A DNA stretch of 64,000 nucleotides from Buxus sempervirens. Its lineage: Eukaryota > Streptophyta > Magnoliopsida > Buxales > Buxaceae. How positions within the stretch are numbered: the stretch's first letter is position 1; the number at the start of each line of letters is the position of its first letter. Shown piece by piece: positions 1 to 12,849 of this stretch. The stretch spans positions 59,131,915-59,195,914 of the forward strand of contig OX387183.1 of the NCBI GenBank assembly GCA_947561395.2, given 5' to 3'. Both the position numbers and the translations under genes were made by a program. A model generated the notes under the pieces. That model searched no databases, was not told the origin of the DNA, and worked only from the letters and a program-made list of their open reading frames with translations.

Positions 1-3000
1 ACTATTTATACGATGATAATGATATAGAAATAAAGGGGATTGGTGCCATACGTTAATCTTAATCGCATTTCTTGGCTGCGATATTTGGGATGAAAGATTT
101 CCGAATCGACACCCTTATTCCAGAGATAAATCTTATCAGCTGAAAACAAGTAAAGAAAATTTAATATTTTGTGGAGACTGATTAATACAAGCAATGGATG
201 AATAGAATTTAGATATTTTGACAACGAGTTCATAAGATAATTGAGCAAAATGACACATATATCAGCATCAGCATAACAGAGGTACAAAGGATAATCAGTG
301 AACCTTGTTATGATCTATTGAAATGTACTGCACGATTATGCAAATCTGTAATTTATTTCTTGTGATATTGAAGTGTACAGTATGGATAACACTTTTCCAG
401 AAATGAGATGTTTCATTTTCACCTGTTGTTACCTGAGCCGCTTGGAGATCCCTTCCGATAGCAGCTGACGGTACTAGTGTAAGATCAGCAGAACTGTGAA
501 GAAACTCTAAGGACATGAACAATTGTCAGCAAACTCACCAGAATCTAAGTAATAAAACTGAGGGCAACAAGTGCAAGCTTACATACTTATGATCATCCAC
601 ATGGGTTTCACCAAACAACTGAAGGTGTATCTTGGAATGTATCTGCAGACACCACAAGAAAAATAGGTTCTGTATAAGTAATTTATATATTCAAGAGTAA
701 GGATATCCTGGGACATGCTAATGCCATGACCAATACATCTCTAGAACCTGGAAACAGCAAAATATACAGAGAGTTGAAAATTAAGATCCCCAAAGGTATT
801 CAACTCTCAATATTAAGTGAACGTATAATGGACTTGCAATACTAAATAGGTGGGTAAAATAAATGCAAATAGCAGAAAATATCAATTCCTAAGATACATT
901 CAAGTCATCATGAAAAAACAGCATTTTGTCAGTTCTGTATCCAAGTAACTACAGTCTCATGGTTTGCTTTCACTTGGGTAACCTATAATGAGGAATTGAG
1001 TTTCAGACATGAATCTGGGTAACATGTAATGAGGCATTTAGTTTCAGACATGAAGGCATCTCATAAATTGACCGGCTGAAAAGCACCGAAGCTTGTGTGA
1101 CCATAATAAATGTCAGATATGTTTGATTATCTAAGCATAGAGTAATATTTAGGTTAGGGGAGGTAAGTGGAACAAATCTGACTCTCTACCTTTTATGGTT
1201 TACATGTATGGAAGCTCAGACCAATGATTCTATGATCAAATCTAATAAGTTTCTTTCTTGGGAACAGAGATATGCAATCGAACAAAGAATTGTATATAAG
1301 GGTGGTAGATTTAACAGTTAGGCATACAAATTTCAATTTCTTTCATGAACTTGAGAGATGTCTGGGCATTATCCCACCAGTATATCACGCATTAAAATCT
1401 TTAAATGTGATAAAAAAGGAACATTAAGGGTGGTCAATCCAGCTGGTTCCTATGTACTTGGTGCTAGTTCTTCAAAATTTAACATAAGTTCGAATGGCAA
1501 GAGATCTAGGACGAGCTGAACTTACACTGGTACATGAGTGTGATACGACATTACTATGGGGACACTCAACAGCTTTGCAATAATAAGAGCACCAAATACC
1601 TATAGCACAAATTAAAGATTATTGTCAGTTATGCACCATATGACAGTATCTTGTATTTCATATTGCACAATAATAGAAATCCAATTATGAAACCAAGAAG
1701 AAACACTGGCAGTTACCATAATTCCAGGTGAAGAAGCATGTACTATGTCAGGTTTGAATGCTGCAACTTCTGAGATTATTCTAGGGCTGAGAGCTAGGGA
1801 AAGGGGCACTTTTTGATACCAGGGGCAGGGGAAGCTGCAAAAGAATCCAGAACCATCAAGAAAAAGAATTCAAAGGCAGAACATGAGGAAGAATGTCAGG
1901 ACATGGAAAGGTTTATAGGAAATCAAATGGAAACTTTATATGAAAAGCAAAGTCAGAAGAGCTCGTAATGCAGAATTTAAGCTATATCCTTCAAAGTTCT
2001 AATTACTTGAAACTCTTCAGATTTTGATTGCCTAAAAAAGCAAGCTTAGTGTTTGATTTGATTTGATTTTCATTTTTTCAAGTTCTCAATACAGTTTTCC
2101 AATTATAATCTGTAGGGAATTTAAGAAAAATGAGGTTTTCTTCACCTCAATTGTATTGTATCATAGATGAATATAAACGGTTACTTTCTTTCTTTAATTT
2201 CAGTATCTTTTTTGGTTTTTTCTTTTTTTTTTTTTAAATGGAAAGAATTTTTCCATTTTTTGTGTTCCGAAAACCCAAATTGGTAAAAATGCCTTCTAAA
2301 CTATGATAACAAAGGTACAAAATAAAGTGTAAGATAAATTGAAATGATAAAAGAGAGTAAAATTATTCCAAATCATTTGAATGTGGGTGATTTAACCTTC
2401 GTGATCCAATTAGTTTTGCCCCATAGAACTCCTGGGGAACTCCTTCATGCGTTGTTACAACCAAAACCTACATCATACATCAACAAGCACGTTAGCCACA
2501 TTCTGAGCCATTCCCAGAAATAATAATTAGATGCTCAAAAAACTTAGAACTCAAATTGGATAATATGCCTTTTTCATAATTGAGGAATATCATTGGTAAA
2601 TTTAAGGGTTATTTTTTCTTTAAAATAATGAGATGATTATTGATTCATCAAATCTTACAGAGGTCAAGCTTTCAAGTCAGACCTTGTGAAACCAAGTCAA
2701 TTTAGCTTATGATTTCAAGATTTGTGTGTGTTGGAAAGAGGAGCAACTTGATATCCAAGATGAACTATATAACTTGGATAATATGGGTTTCTCTGACTGT
2801 TTTAAATTGCAATGACCATTAAATCAAAACGACAAGAATATCATCCATAAAGACAAGGACTTGATTAATTTAAGCAACATAACAGAAAATAAACAAACAT
2901 AAATGATATACCTCATCACCCATTTCACGTAGAAATCTGATAAAATTCTGGAACCGATTTTTATATCCAGAAACATAACTGCAAAATCAATAGATATAAG

Positions 3001-6000
3001 TTACAATCATGGGATGCCATTTTTCACAAGTTAAAAAAACAAATGAATACAACTTGGCATTTCATCTTCCTTATGGACCTAAAGTGTATTCCTAAATCAG
3101 CAACATCGTTTATATCCTTAGAAACACAAGCAAAAAAAATGTGCTGAAGGTATAAGACCCCCTTTGTGTGTGTGTGTGTAACATACAAGTCTGACTTTGC
3201 CGAAGGTATGAGATTCCTTGGAGCAATTTCCTGTTGTGCCCTTTTCTTTTGGGCACTTTAATGCCATGATTAAAGCATAGTCATACTTAGGTTGTTTCTG
3301 CTGGTGCTGTTTCTATAATTTTGCCTTCAATATCTGTTAATTTCTGTGTATCATCTATATTTTCGTGTATCATCTATACGTGGCTTGCCTCTCAAACACT
3401 CAAGCTTCTTCTTTGTTTCTTTTTTAGAGATCTGTTTTAAAAATTTACGTTTATTTTGCTCAATTTTATAGTTGAAGCACAGTTCATTAATGTTATTGTT
3501 TTACCGTTTTCCTTTTTTGAAATAACTAATATTATTACAGGTTATCTTAAGGATTCTGCATTTGATTCTATGAGCTTTGAATGCTCCTTAAAAAAAACCA
3601 ATCTTTACCTTTAACTCTTTATTCCAATGTGATGGGATTCCAATGATCAGCAAGCCCCCAATCCGATTCACGTACGCAAGGAGAGGAAGAGCAGAGAAGT
3701 CAAGCCCCCAAGGGTCCAACCATATGGCCTAAGAGAGAATCCACGTGAAGCTGAAGCTGTTATGAATTAGTTAATGTAACATGAGGGAATGATGACATGT
3801 ATCAGGTGGATATAGTTTGTTAGGAAAAAGAGGAGATTGTTGGGGGAGAGAGGGTATGGAAAATTGTATGAACTAAAATGGGAGAGGGGAGGTCTCTTGA
3901 ATATCCTCTATTATAGCTATCCGTTTGATTACAGATATATACAACTTCCACAGTTATCTCTATTTTCTTCATCCTTCTCTTCCTTATCTTCTACTTCCCT
4001 CTCCATTTCTATTTTGCATCCGATCTTGAGAGGTTGATTGAGGAATTGATAGAAGAACTCTATCATTTTGGTATTAGAGCCCAGATCGGCTGTGGGTAAT
4101 GCTAGTGACATGAATGGAATCTCGACTAGATAAAGTGGAGGAGAAGTTGCCGGCGTTGGAAGAACGAATCACTGATTTATTGGCGACAGTCGAAACGTTA
4201 ATTCAAAAAAATTGATGAAGGTTTCCGTGCGATCTTGAGGGTGCGCCATTCAGGGGATCGCTTCCAGGCAGAAACCAGTGGGGTGCGTTCATCCATGACG
4301 ACCACCAAACAGGGAGAAGAGATGATGTGTTGGGAAGGAGGACCGGGTCGAGTGAATCCAGTTCATTGGGAAGGCCCGCACCACAAATTAGAGTTGCTCA
4401 TTTTCACAGGAACAGACCTGGATTCTTGGCTCTTTAGGGCAGAGCATTACTTTGCCGTCAATGGCTTGTTGGAGAATGAGAAATTGGCTGCCGCCAGTGT
4501 GTGCTTCGAGGGAGTAGCGCTATCGTGGTATCAATGGGAGGAATCAAGGCGACCGATCGCAACACAGGCTCACCTAAAGAACCAACTCCTTCAACGTTTT
4601 CGAGATACCTAACTCGGATCGCTACATCAAAGGTTTTTTTTCAGTCAAGCAATTAGGGACGGTAGCAGAGTACACAGAACAATTCGAGGTGCTGTCGTTC
4701 TCTCTAAAACATCTAGATGAAGAAACCCTAGCTGCCGTTTTCATCAATGGGTTGGAGGAGACGATACAGGCGGAGCTTATGATGTCTAATCCCAAGGGCT
4801 TGCAAGCGATCATGGATTTTGCGCAAAGGATCGAAGATTGGAACCATTTTCTACGGCAAATCTGAAAGAAAGATAGGCAACGGCAAGGGCAAGTAGCATT
4901 GGCATACCCCACTCGACAGGAAACTTGCGCGGTGACTTGGACGCCACCCAGAGCTTCTCCCATGCCTTCGAGGACCAACCCTCCTGTGGAATGGCCACCC
5001 TTCAAACGCTTAACAGGAGCCAAGATTCAGGCTAAGCGCGACAGGGGGTTGTGCTTTAAATGTGATGAGAAGTATCACATTGGTCACCGTTGCCGCAACA
5101 AAGAGTTGCAGGTGTTGGCAGTGAATGAGGAGGAAGGAGAAAATAAAGAAAAAAAGGAAGAACCCGAGGAAGAAGAAGGAAAAGGGGAGGAGTAGGAAGA
5201 ATTAACTCAAGTAAACAACGTAGAGCTATCTCTCAATTCTATGGTGGGATTGACTGAACCACGGAACATGAAACTCAAAGGCTTGATTGGGGTGAGAGAA
5301 GTGGTGGTGTTGATTGATAGCAGGGCGACTCATAATTTTATTTCCATGGAGTTGGTGAAGAAGCTGCAACTACCAATCTCAGAAACTGCCAGTTATGGCG
5401 AGATGATGGGCACGGAAAGCTCTGTTAAAGGGTGCAGAAACTGCAAGCCAGTGGTGGAGGATTACCTCCCTCTTGAATTGGGGAGTTCGGATCTTATTTT
5501 GGGCATTCAATGGTTGGTGTTGCTGGGCAATATCCAATTCAATTGGCAGAAATTGACCATGAGGTTCAAGATGGGCAATTCTAATGTGTTGTTACAAGGA
5601 GATCTTAGCTTGAGCAACACCGACATCCTACAGTTGCTAATGAAGATGTTACAACATGGGAATCCTGGATGGGTAGTGGAGCTAGGGTCCTTGGTAATGA
5701 CCCATGAGGGAGGCAACGAAGGGGGGCGTGAGCCTACTCCAACAGCAGTGTTCCTGGGGAATTCAGTACCGAAGTCTATACGAGAATTGATCGATTCCTT
5801 TCATGATGTATTTCAAGGACCTAAGGGGTTACCTCCGGCTCGAGAACAAGACCATGCAATCAACTTGGAAGAAGGAATCAGGGCCAATCAATGTGAGGCC
5901 TTACTGATAACCTCATGCCTAGAAGAATGAAATTGAACGTTTAGTGGCTGAGATGCTTGCAGCAGGGGTGATACAGCCGAGTTCTGGCCCTTTCTCTAGT

Positions 6001-9000
6001 CCAGTTCTATTGGTTAAGAATAAGGACGGAAGCTGGCAATTCTGTGTTGATTACAGGGTGCTAAATAAAGCTACGGTACCTGACCGTTTTCCAATTCCAA
6101 CAATAGACGAATTATTAGATGAGTTGAATGGAGCCAAGTATTTCTCAAAGTTGGATCTGAAGTCAGGATTCCATCAAATCAGAGTGCAGACAGAAGACAT
6201 TCCGAAGACGGCGTTTCGCACACACGAAGGACACTACGAGTTCTTGGTCATGCCGTTTGGTCTAACAAACGCTCCGGAGACCTTTCAAGCTTTGATGAAC
6301 TCCTTATTTAAAGGGCTACTTCGGAAGTCAGTACTTGTTTTTTTTTTTTTTTTTTTTTGATGATATAGTAATTTACAGCCCTTCCTTGGCAGCCCATCAG
6401 CAACATTTAATGGAGGTGCTCTCCATTCTATGAAGCCAGGAGCTATTCGCCAACCCAAAGAAATGCATGTTTTGCCAGACACAGTTGGAATATCTCGGGC
6501 ACTTAATTTATGCTGAAGGAGTGAAGGCTGATCCGGACAATATCAAAGTTATGGTGCAGTGGCCAATCCCTAGAAATCCCAAAGAGCTTTGCAGTTTCTT
6601 GGGTCACACTGGCTATTATAGACAATTTGTGCAAACTTATGGACACATGGCTGCTCCACTCACTCAGTTGTTGCGTAAGGATTATTTTATTTGGACTCCG
6701 GAGGCCACAGCAGCAGTTCAACAACTTAAAGATGCTATGGTGTCCATTCCTGTGTTGGCTCTTCCTAACTTCAATGAAGTCTTCGCTATTGAAACCAATG
6801 CCTTCGAAGTAGGGGTAGGGGCAGAAGAGACCAATTGCATTTTTTATCCAGACATTTTCATCCCGTGCCCGCCAAAAATTGGTCTATGAAAGGGAGTTGG
6901 TGGCAATCGTCTTTGTTGTACAGAAGTGGCGTCACTACTTACTTGGTCAATATTTCATCATCCATACTGATCAAAAGAGCTTGAAGCATCTTCTGGAGCA
7001 GCGATTGGTCACCCCGGATTATCAGAAATGGTTAATCAAGCTCATAGGTTTTAGCTTTGAAATTCATTATAAACCTAGTAGAGAAAACAAAGCAGCTGAT
7101 GCTTTGTCTCGAGTTACACCAACAATTGAGTTAGGATTGCTAACGATCCCCCAAATATTGAATTTGGTAGAAATAGTAGCTGAAGTTGATCGAGACAGCA
7201 CTCTTGCAGCAATCAAGACTTCTTTACTCTCCAATCAGCAAGCCAAACCAGGGTGGGCAATAGTCCAAGGACAATTACGCTACAAGAACTGCCTTGTCAT
7301 AGCGAAAGGATCTTCATCCATTCCTGTGCTCCTTGCAGAATTCCACGGGAGCCCATTAGGAGGTCATGCCGGGTTCCTTAAAACATATAAAAGGATATCG
7401 AAAGAACTTTTTTGGTAGGGAATGAAGAAGGACGTTATGGAGCATGTGACCAAGTGTGAGGTTTGTCAGAGAAAGAAACATTTAGCACTAGCTCCGGCAA
7501 GTTTGTTACAACCGTTACCAGTGCCAAATGCAGTATGGGAGGATGTCATGATGGATTTTATCGAAGGATTGCCAAAGTCTCTGGGTTTCGACACTATATT
7601 GGTGGTCGTGGACAGACTTAGCAAATACAGCCACTTCATTCCGATGAAACATCCTTTTTCAGCACCTACAGTAGCTGAATACTTCAATCAGCATGTGGTT
7701 AAACTTCATGGATTTCCACTATCAATAATTTCATATAGAGATAAGATTTTCTTGAGCAATTTCTGGTTTGAAATGTTTAAGATGCAGGGGACAGTACTAC
7801 GTAGAAGCACCACTTATCACCCCCAAATGGATGGACAAAGTGAAGTGGTCAACCGATGTTTGGAGACATATCTTCGATGCTTCGCAAGCACCCAACCTCG
7901 GACATGGGCCAAGTGGTTACCTTGGGTGGAATTCTGGTATAATACATCATTTCACACCTCCACCAAGCTAACTCCTTTTCAGATTGTGCATGGAAGAGAA
8001 TCACCACCTGTCATTCGGTATGGACAGTCCAATTCAGTAAATTTTTCAGTGGAACAGCAAATGCAACAACATGATTTAGTGCTGGAAGAACTTAGAGCTC
8101 AATTGACAATCGCTCAGAATAGGATGAAGACGATGGCTGATTGTCATAGAAGGGATGTCACTTTCAAAGTGGGTGACCAGGTATACATTAAGCTCAGACC
8201 TTACCGACAGAAATCTCTTGCTAAAAGGGTGAATGAGAAGTTGTCCCCGCACTATTTTGGACCCTACACCATCATCCAACGAATTGGCCAAGTTGCTTAT
8301 AAACTAGATCTTCCTCCTACAGTGAACAATCACCTGGTATTTCATGTTTCTCAACTCCAGAAAGCCTTGGGAACAGCTACAATTAGTCAGCCATTACCGC
8401 CCGCATTGTCTGCTGAGTTAGGATGGCGAGTGGAACCAGCACGTGTACTAGGCGTGCGTCCCAGCCAGCTATCACAGCATCCATCAACTTTCAAGTTGAT
8501 TGCATGCTCTGATACCAAAGTGATAGAGTTCTTCTATCAATTCCTCAATCAACCTCTCAAAATTGGATGCAAAACAGAAATGGAGAGGGAAGTAGAAGAT
8601 AAGGAAGAGAAGGATGAAGAAAATAGAGATAATTGTAGAAGTTGTATATATCTGTAATCAAACGAATAGCTATAATGGAGGATATTCGAGAGACCTCCCC
8701 TCTCCCTTTTGAGTTCATATAAATTTTCCATACCCTTTCTCCCCCAACAATCTCCTCTTTATTCTTTGATCGTAACTAACTTTGGAACACCCCCCTTTTC
8801 CTAACAAACTATGTCCACCTCATACATGTCATCATTCCCTCCTGTTATATTAACTAATTCATAATAGCTTCAGCTTCACGTGGGTTCTCTCTTAGGCCAT
8901 ATGGTTGGACCCTTGGGGGCTTGACTTCTCTGCTCTTCCTCTCCTTGGGTATGTGAATCGGATTGAGGGCTTGCTGATCACTGGAATCCCATCACAATGC

Positions 9001-11175
9001 TGCAAGGAGCACTGTGTTGTGACTCAAGGGTCATATTGTGTTCTTCCTTTTTCTAAATTGGTCATCTGTGCTGCCACAATTCAGCAGGTTCATTCTCTTA
9101 AACAATATTTGCTATTGAGTTGACCATTACTAGCTTGTGCAGCTCAAAATGAACTATTTTTGTAAGCGTGCTAAGATGCTCATTTCACTCAGATGAGCAG
9201 AAGGAGATGGAAAAACTTATCATGGTGGGAAATATTCTGCTGATCTGACCAAGAATTGTACCCATTTGAAATTTTTGATTATATTGGATCATAAAAATCT
9301 TCGAAAAGCAGGGATGGCAGAGTTTTCCAGGGGACACTTTGAAGTACACCAATATGAAGTTTCCAGTAGAAAACTTCAGAATAAGGAAAATATTTTTTAG
9401 CTTTAAAAAGGAAAAATGAGGGTGCAAAATGCTATGGGCAGGTGATAGAAATACTAGGAGAAATTATTTTTTAACAATTAGTTCTACTGCAGACTGGAAA
9501 CTTTTGCTATCACTAATCATAATCATTCAACCTGTTATCTCGACTCGATAAATACCTGGTCAAATATTGTTTGGGCCATGGACATTAAACAGGTGACTTA
9601 TTATTTCTGATATGGTAAAGCTAAATACCTGAACAGTTGTATCCCACACCATGACTACATATAACTAGTCTGAACAGGTATTCAAAAACAGTTGAATAAG
9701 TAGAAGTGCACAAGTATCATCCATACAAATGGTAAAATGCATAAACAAGAAGCTACATAAGATTGTAATTTCTATTGTCAAATGGAACAAAGATTATATA
9801 ATACTAATTCCTAGGTGGAGACACAATGATTGTGTACAATTGCAAAGCTGTGCCTTTTTGGCATTGAGAATAGCTTGCAAAAATTCATTGAAGTATAACT
9901 ACAACAACTACATACATTATTATCTGAACTAGTTGGAGTTTGCATCACAAATCTTTTTCTGCCATCCCAGCCTATAGAAAAAAAAAACCATATTCCATGG
10001 CCTTAGTGCCTCTTAGATAATTTAACATACACCAACTAGCACATTTTATCAATCACATCAATAGGTCTTCCCTCTATATGCCAAAATCATTTAAGCCTAC
10101 TTCCTTTTTCTCCTACTTGGAGAACTCCCAAGTAAGATATCTACGATCCTTATCTTATATTTCCTAGTTTCTCATAAATTCATCTTAATGTCCTCATCTC
10201 AACAACACTGATCCTATAAATATTTTGCCTTGTTGATGCCCAACATTATGTTTTATACATCATAGTAAGCCTAAGAGTTTCCCTATAAAATTTGCCCTTT
10301 AGCTTGAGTTGAGCACCTAGGTTACCCAACACATTAAAATTACCTCTTTAGGTGACCCAGCTAACTGTATTTTGGCATTGTCATCCTTATGGATAGCTGA
10401 ACAAATATAATGGAAGCGATTGACTGTTGATATAATTGCAAGAAGTTTACATTCCATATACTCAATATAACTTGACTTAGTTTAAAGATTTCCCGGGAAA
10501 AGAGTGCAAGTTAAGCAGAATTACTCGCAAATAATAAAATCCATAAGACAAGGACCCAAAGAACTGGTAACTCGCTCAAAATTAACCTCCCAAAAGACCA
10601 CTAAATTCACTAAACTTCTAGGACCCAAGAGGTATGTCAAAAAGTTTGCTTTATGTATATAGTCAACCGCTGCGTTAAAGAGCCCACGGCTGCGTAATCA
10701 TCTATAGAATTAGAGAACAAAAACCACGGCTCAAAATGACATTTAATCGAGGGAAGAAAAAAAGAGGAGGGGGGAGGGGGAGTGGGGGTGGGGGTGGGGC
10801 TTTCACCCAAGGCAAGATGAGACACTCACGCGAATGGAGAAGGCTCGACGAACAGAGCAATACGCCGAGGTTTCGAACTCCATTCGGTTTCCCCTACCAG
10901 AAGGGGTCCCACATCTTCCTCATCCCTCACTTCTGTAATGGCCATGTCGACCCTGCAATAAGCCTTCCGCCTCTAACGAGCTTCAGCGTAGAAGCGGCGA
11001 ATGGGTTTTCTTCCCGAAGATCGGGATAGAAAGAGATCCTGAAACGCGACAATGAGAAGAAAAAGAAGATGATGAAGGCGAAGAAGACGTGTATTTGCGG
11101 AGAGATTGAAGGACGGGTCAATGCAGGATTTATAGAGATAGAAGAGATCTGTTGCTTCGATCCATTGTTATCGTT
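1..11175 (-). CDS. SQD2: SQD2 sulfoquinovosyltransferase, 5' part (gene runs off left edge)
   Basis: UDP-sulfoquinovose:diacylglycerol sulfoquinovosyltransferase, the last step of chloroplast sulfolipid (SQDG) synthesis; GT-B family 4 glycosyltransferase. Eight exons are readable on the minus strand with GT-AG borders and consistent phases: exon 1 ends 10830 ([12 protein letters not shown]), then 2912-2978 ([16 protein letters not shown]), 2397-2467 ([16 protein letters not shown]), 1717-1834 ([22 protein letters not shown]), 1526-1599 ([17 protein letters not shown]), 587-642 ([15 protein letters not shown]), 423-506 ([15 protein letters not shown]) and 52-139 ([20 protein letters not shown]). 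The C-terminal nucleotide-binding half lies left of base 1. The mature reading frame opens at an ATG at 10945 ([11 protein letters not shown]); transit-peptide-like coding upstream, to about 11175, is split over different frames (see findings). Intron 1 (2979-10829) hosts a retroelement. Family identity is very secure; whether exon 1 is functional is not. Confidence 0.93.
3628..4065 (+). repeat. 5' LTR of the Ty3/gypsy element
   Basis: 438 bp starting TGTGATGG and ending CTCTATCA (TG...CA). It is directly followed, after three Ts, by the primer-binding site. The same sequence, about 90 percent alike by eye, recurs in reverse orientation at 8521-8996, and the similarity stops exactly at the TG/CA ends. 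Confidence 0.85.
4069..4082 (+). other. Primer-binding site (tRNA-Met type)
   Basis: TGGTATTAGAGCCC lies just inside the 5' LTR. It matches the usual TGGTATCAGAGC primer site of plant LTR elements with one change. Confidence 0.8.
4109..5195 (+). pseudogene. gag remnant of the Ty3/gypsy element
   Basis: Capsid-like coding in several frames. A short start ([18 protein letters not shown]) stops near 4213. The main capsid segment is at 4235-4612 ([17 protein letters not shown]), and the rest continues in another frame with an internal stop near 4863. The nucleocapsid zinc knuckle is intact around 5050-5090 ([14 protein letters not shown]; Cys-X2-Cys-X4-His-X4-Cys) and is followed by a Glu/Lys-rich tail. 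The frame breaks make it non-functional. Confidence 0.85.
5241..8505 (+). pseudogene. pol remnant: protease, RT, RNase H, integrase
   Basis: Domains in order. Protease is near 5300-5360, where the catalytic triad reads D-S-R instead of D-S-G. Reverse transcriptase is at 5944-6360 ([40 protein letters not shown]), with a 21-T run at 6338-6358 where the catalytic Asp-Asp loop should begin. RT thumb and RNase H continue at 6467-7130 (DALSRV). The integrase zinc finger spans 7345-7490, and the catalytic core spans 7545-7870 with the D, D and E positions visible ([26 protein letters not shown]). Coding stops at LGVRPSQL, before any chromodomain, where the inverted end is joined. Frameshifts and stops separate the blocks. 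Confidence 0.9.
8521..8996 (-). repeat. Inverted LTR copy at the 3' side of the retroelement
   Basis: Reverse complement of the 5' LTR, about 476 bp including some 38 extra bases in the middle. Its outer end is ATCACA (TGTGAT in reverse). Its inner end adjoins an inverted primer site at 8506-8517 (TGGTATCAGAGC in reverse) and about 45 bases of unrecognised leader-like sequence. The right arm is therefore a second 5' end, not a 3' LTR. Confidence 0.85.
10090..10330 (-). mobile_element. RTE-type LINE remnant
   Basis: Read on the minus strand, this gives a decayed form of the C-terminal region of plant RTE non-LTR elements (CWASTRQN ... [10 protein letters not shown], with stops). It lies in SQD2 intron 1. 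Outside the recognisable stretch, 9000-10089 and 10331-10829 look like plain AT-rich intron. Confidence 0.6.
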
Positions 11176-12849
11176 TGGGTGAAGGTAGAGGCATTTGGAG
11201 AGGAATCTGAGGGTTTTGGAGGAGAATATTAAAAGTGGATATTCGAGAGCATGTGAGGGAATCGAATTCGAGTGGTGGCGAATTTGCTGGTCAAACAAGC
11301 CCTTGCATTCCTACACGTTGGTACATCAAAGCCTGTCACATATTCGGATTCGCCATCCCCTCTCAGCAACTGTAAATTTAATTCCAAATGACCAAATTGC
11401 CCCTGATTATTTTTCATCGTTACGTAATGCCGTTACAGGCGTGATGAGGCAATAACGGACTTTCATGCTATACATATTCTTTTTTTGTTTTTTGTTTTTT
11501 GTTTTTGGGTGGAAATGGGAGATGTTACCCTACGTGTCATGTAAAGTTTCTTGCGTAGGAAAGACATCTGAACGTTGCATTACCATTAGTGGAAGGTACA
11601 AGCAGGTGACAAAGATAGAGGTTTGTCCATGTCGATACCAAAAAAAAAAAAAAATGGTTTGTCCATGTCAGACGGTTGGTAATGTCTTATTCAGAGGATT
11701 TCCAAGTCATGTGACGCATACGCCCAAACATGTGTAGGAAAGAGGAAATCTTAGTGTCCTCCGCTGTTGTTTTTCTATGAAAAAGATCAAGAGAGCTAAT
11801 TACTCAGTTACCCCATCTTTTACGGGCATACCCTTTAAAGGTTTTTATTTTCAGACTTATATCTCTCCTCTATAAATCTTTTTGGAATAAAACCAATGGA
11901 TAAAGCAAATACGTTAAAATCAATAGGGAAGAACAAAAAGCAACTGCATCCAAATTTGCAGTATAACTATGTTCATGCAAAAAGAGAAAATTTTCATTGT
12001 ATTAAATAAAGCTAAGGTTACAACTTATATTTTTAATCCTTAAGAAAATTCCTAATCCAATACATCAATAAAAATCCTCAATAGGCCCTTATCATGCCAT
12101 AAGGTTTTATACTGCAACCCTAGACTTATGTTTTGATTAATTATTTATTCACTACACCGATAAATTGTTTTTATAAAATTGATTTTCAATAAATATAGGA
12201 ATAATTACACTTGCACCACATGATGTTTGTCACTCATGGACATAAATCCCTGACATTTGGAAAAAAAATTTCCCTTCAAATATGCACAAATGATCACAAG
12301 GCTTCCTTTCAAGGATAAAAGTAGCTTTTGTTAGCCAATAGTTTTAAACTTAATATATCCTCTAACTTTTATCAAAATACTTTATCTTATATTCTAAATG
12401 ATACAAATACCTAGAGAATGTCAAATGAAAGATGTTGGATATTTATTTTTGTTAAAATGCATTTAGTTACGTTAAATCTTCAATTTGGGGTAGATATTTT
12501 CAAGGCTATATTGGCTTTTAAATGATTTTAATCTCAAGGAGTGGCTTGGTCTTTTCAGTTTTCTTGTTAGGAAGGGAGGGCTTTGTGACCATTTTTGCGT
12601 ATGTGTGAAGGGAAGTTTATTTTTGGTATTTTCCAAATGTGAGGGGATCTTTGTTCATAAGTGACAGTCTCAACAGGTATAAATGTAATTATCCCATAAA
12701 TATATGTAGTCAAGCATTTCGTAAAGACAAAATAAAAAGGATTATCTTAAGGGTTGAGAGTAAAAATATCATATTGAAATTTTACTAATATATTCAAAGT
12801 TTTGTCAAGATATATTAGAAAACAATTTCTTTGCATCACTAATCTATAA

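Larger units (their letters stand above)
3628..8996 (+). mobile_element. Dead Ty3/gypsy retroelement with inverted LTR-like ends, in SQD2 intron 1
   Basis: The plus-strand interior reads gag, protease, reverse transcriptase, RNase H, integrase, which is the Ty3/gypsy order. A normal-looking 5' LTR (3628-4065) is followed by an initiator-Met-type primer site (4069-4082). At the far end there is no direct 3' LTR and no polypurine tract. Instead an inverted LTR copy (8521-8996) with its own inverted primer site (8506-8517) is joined to the end of integrase. Open frames are broken in many places. No target-site duplication is seen (TCCAA on the left, ATGCT on the right). It lies antisense to SQD2. 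Confidence 0.9.

Noticed and set aside
10736..11029. 97-aa Gly-rich open frame on the plus strand
   Set aside because: It runs antisense across SQD2 exon 1, and its Gly stretch comes from a GGGGGTGGGGG repeat. No family resemblance.
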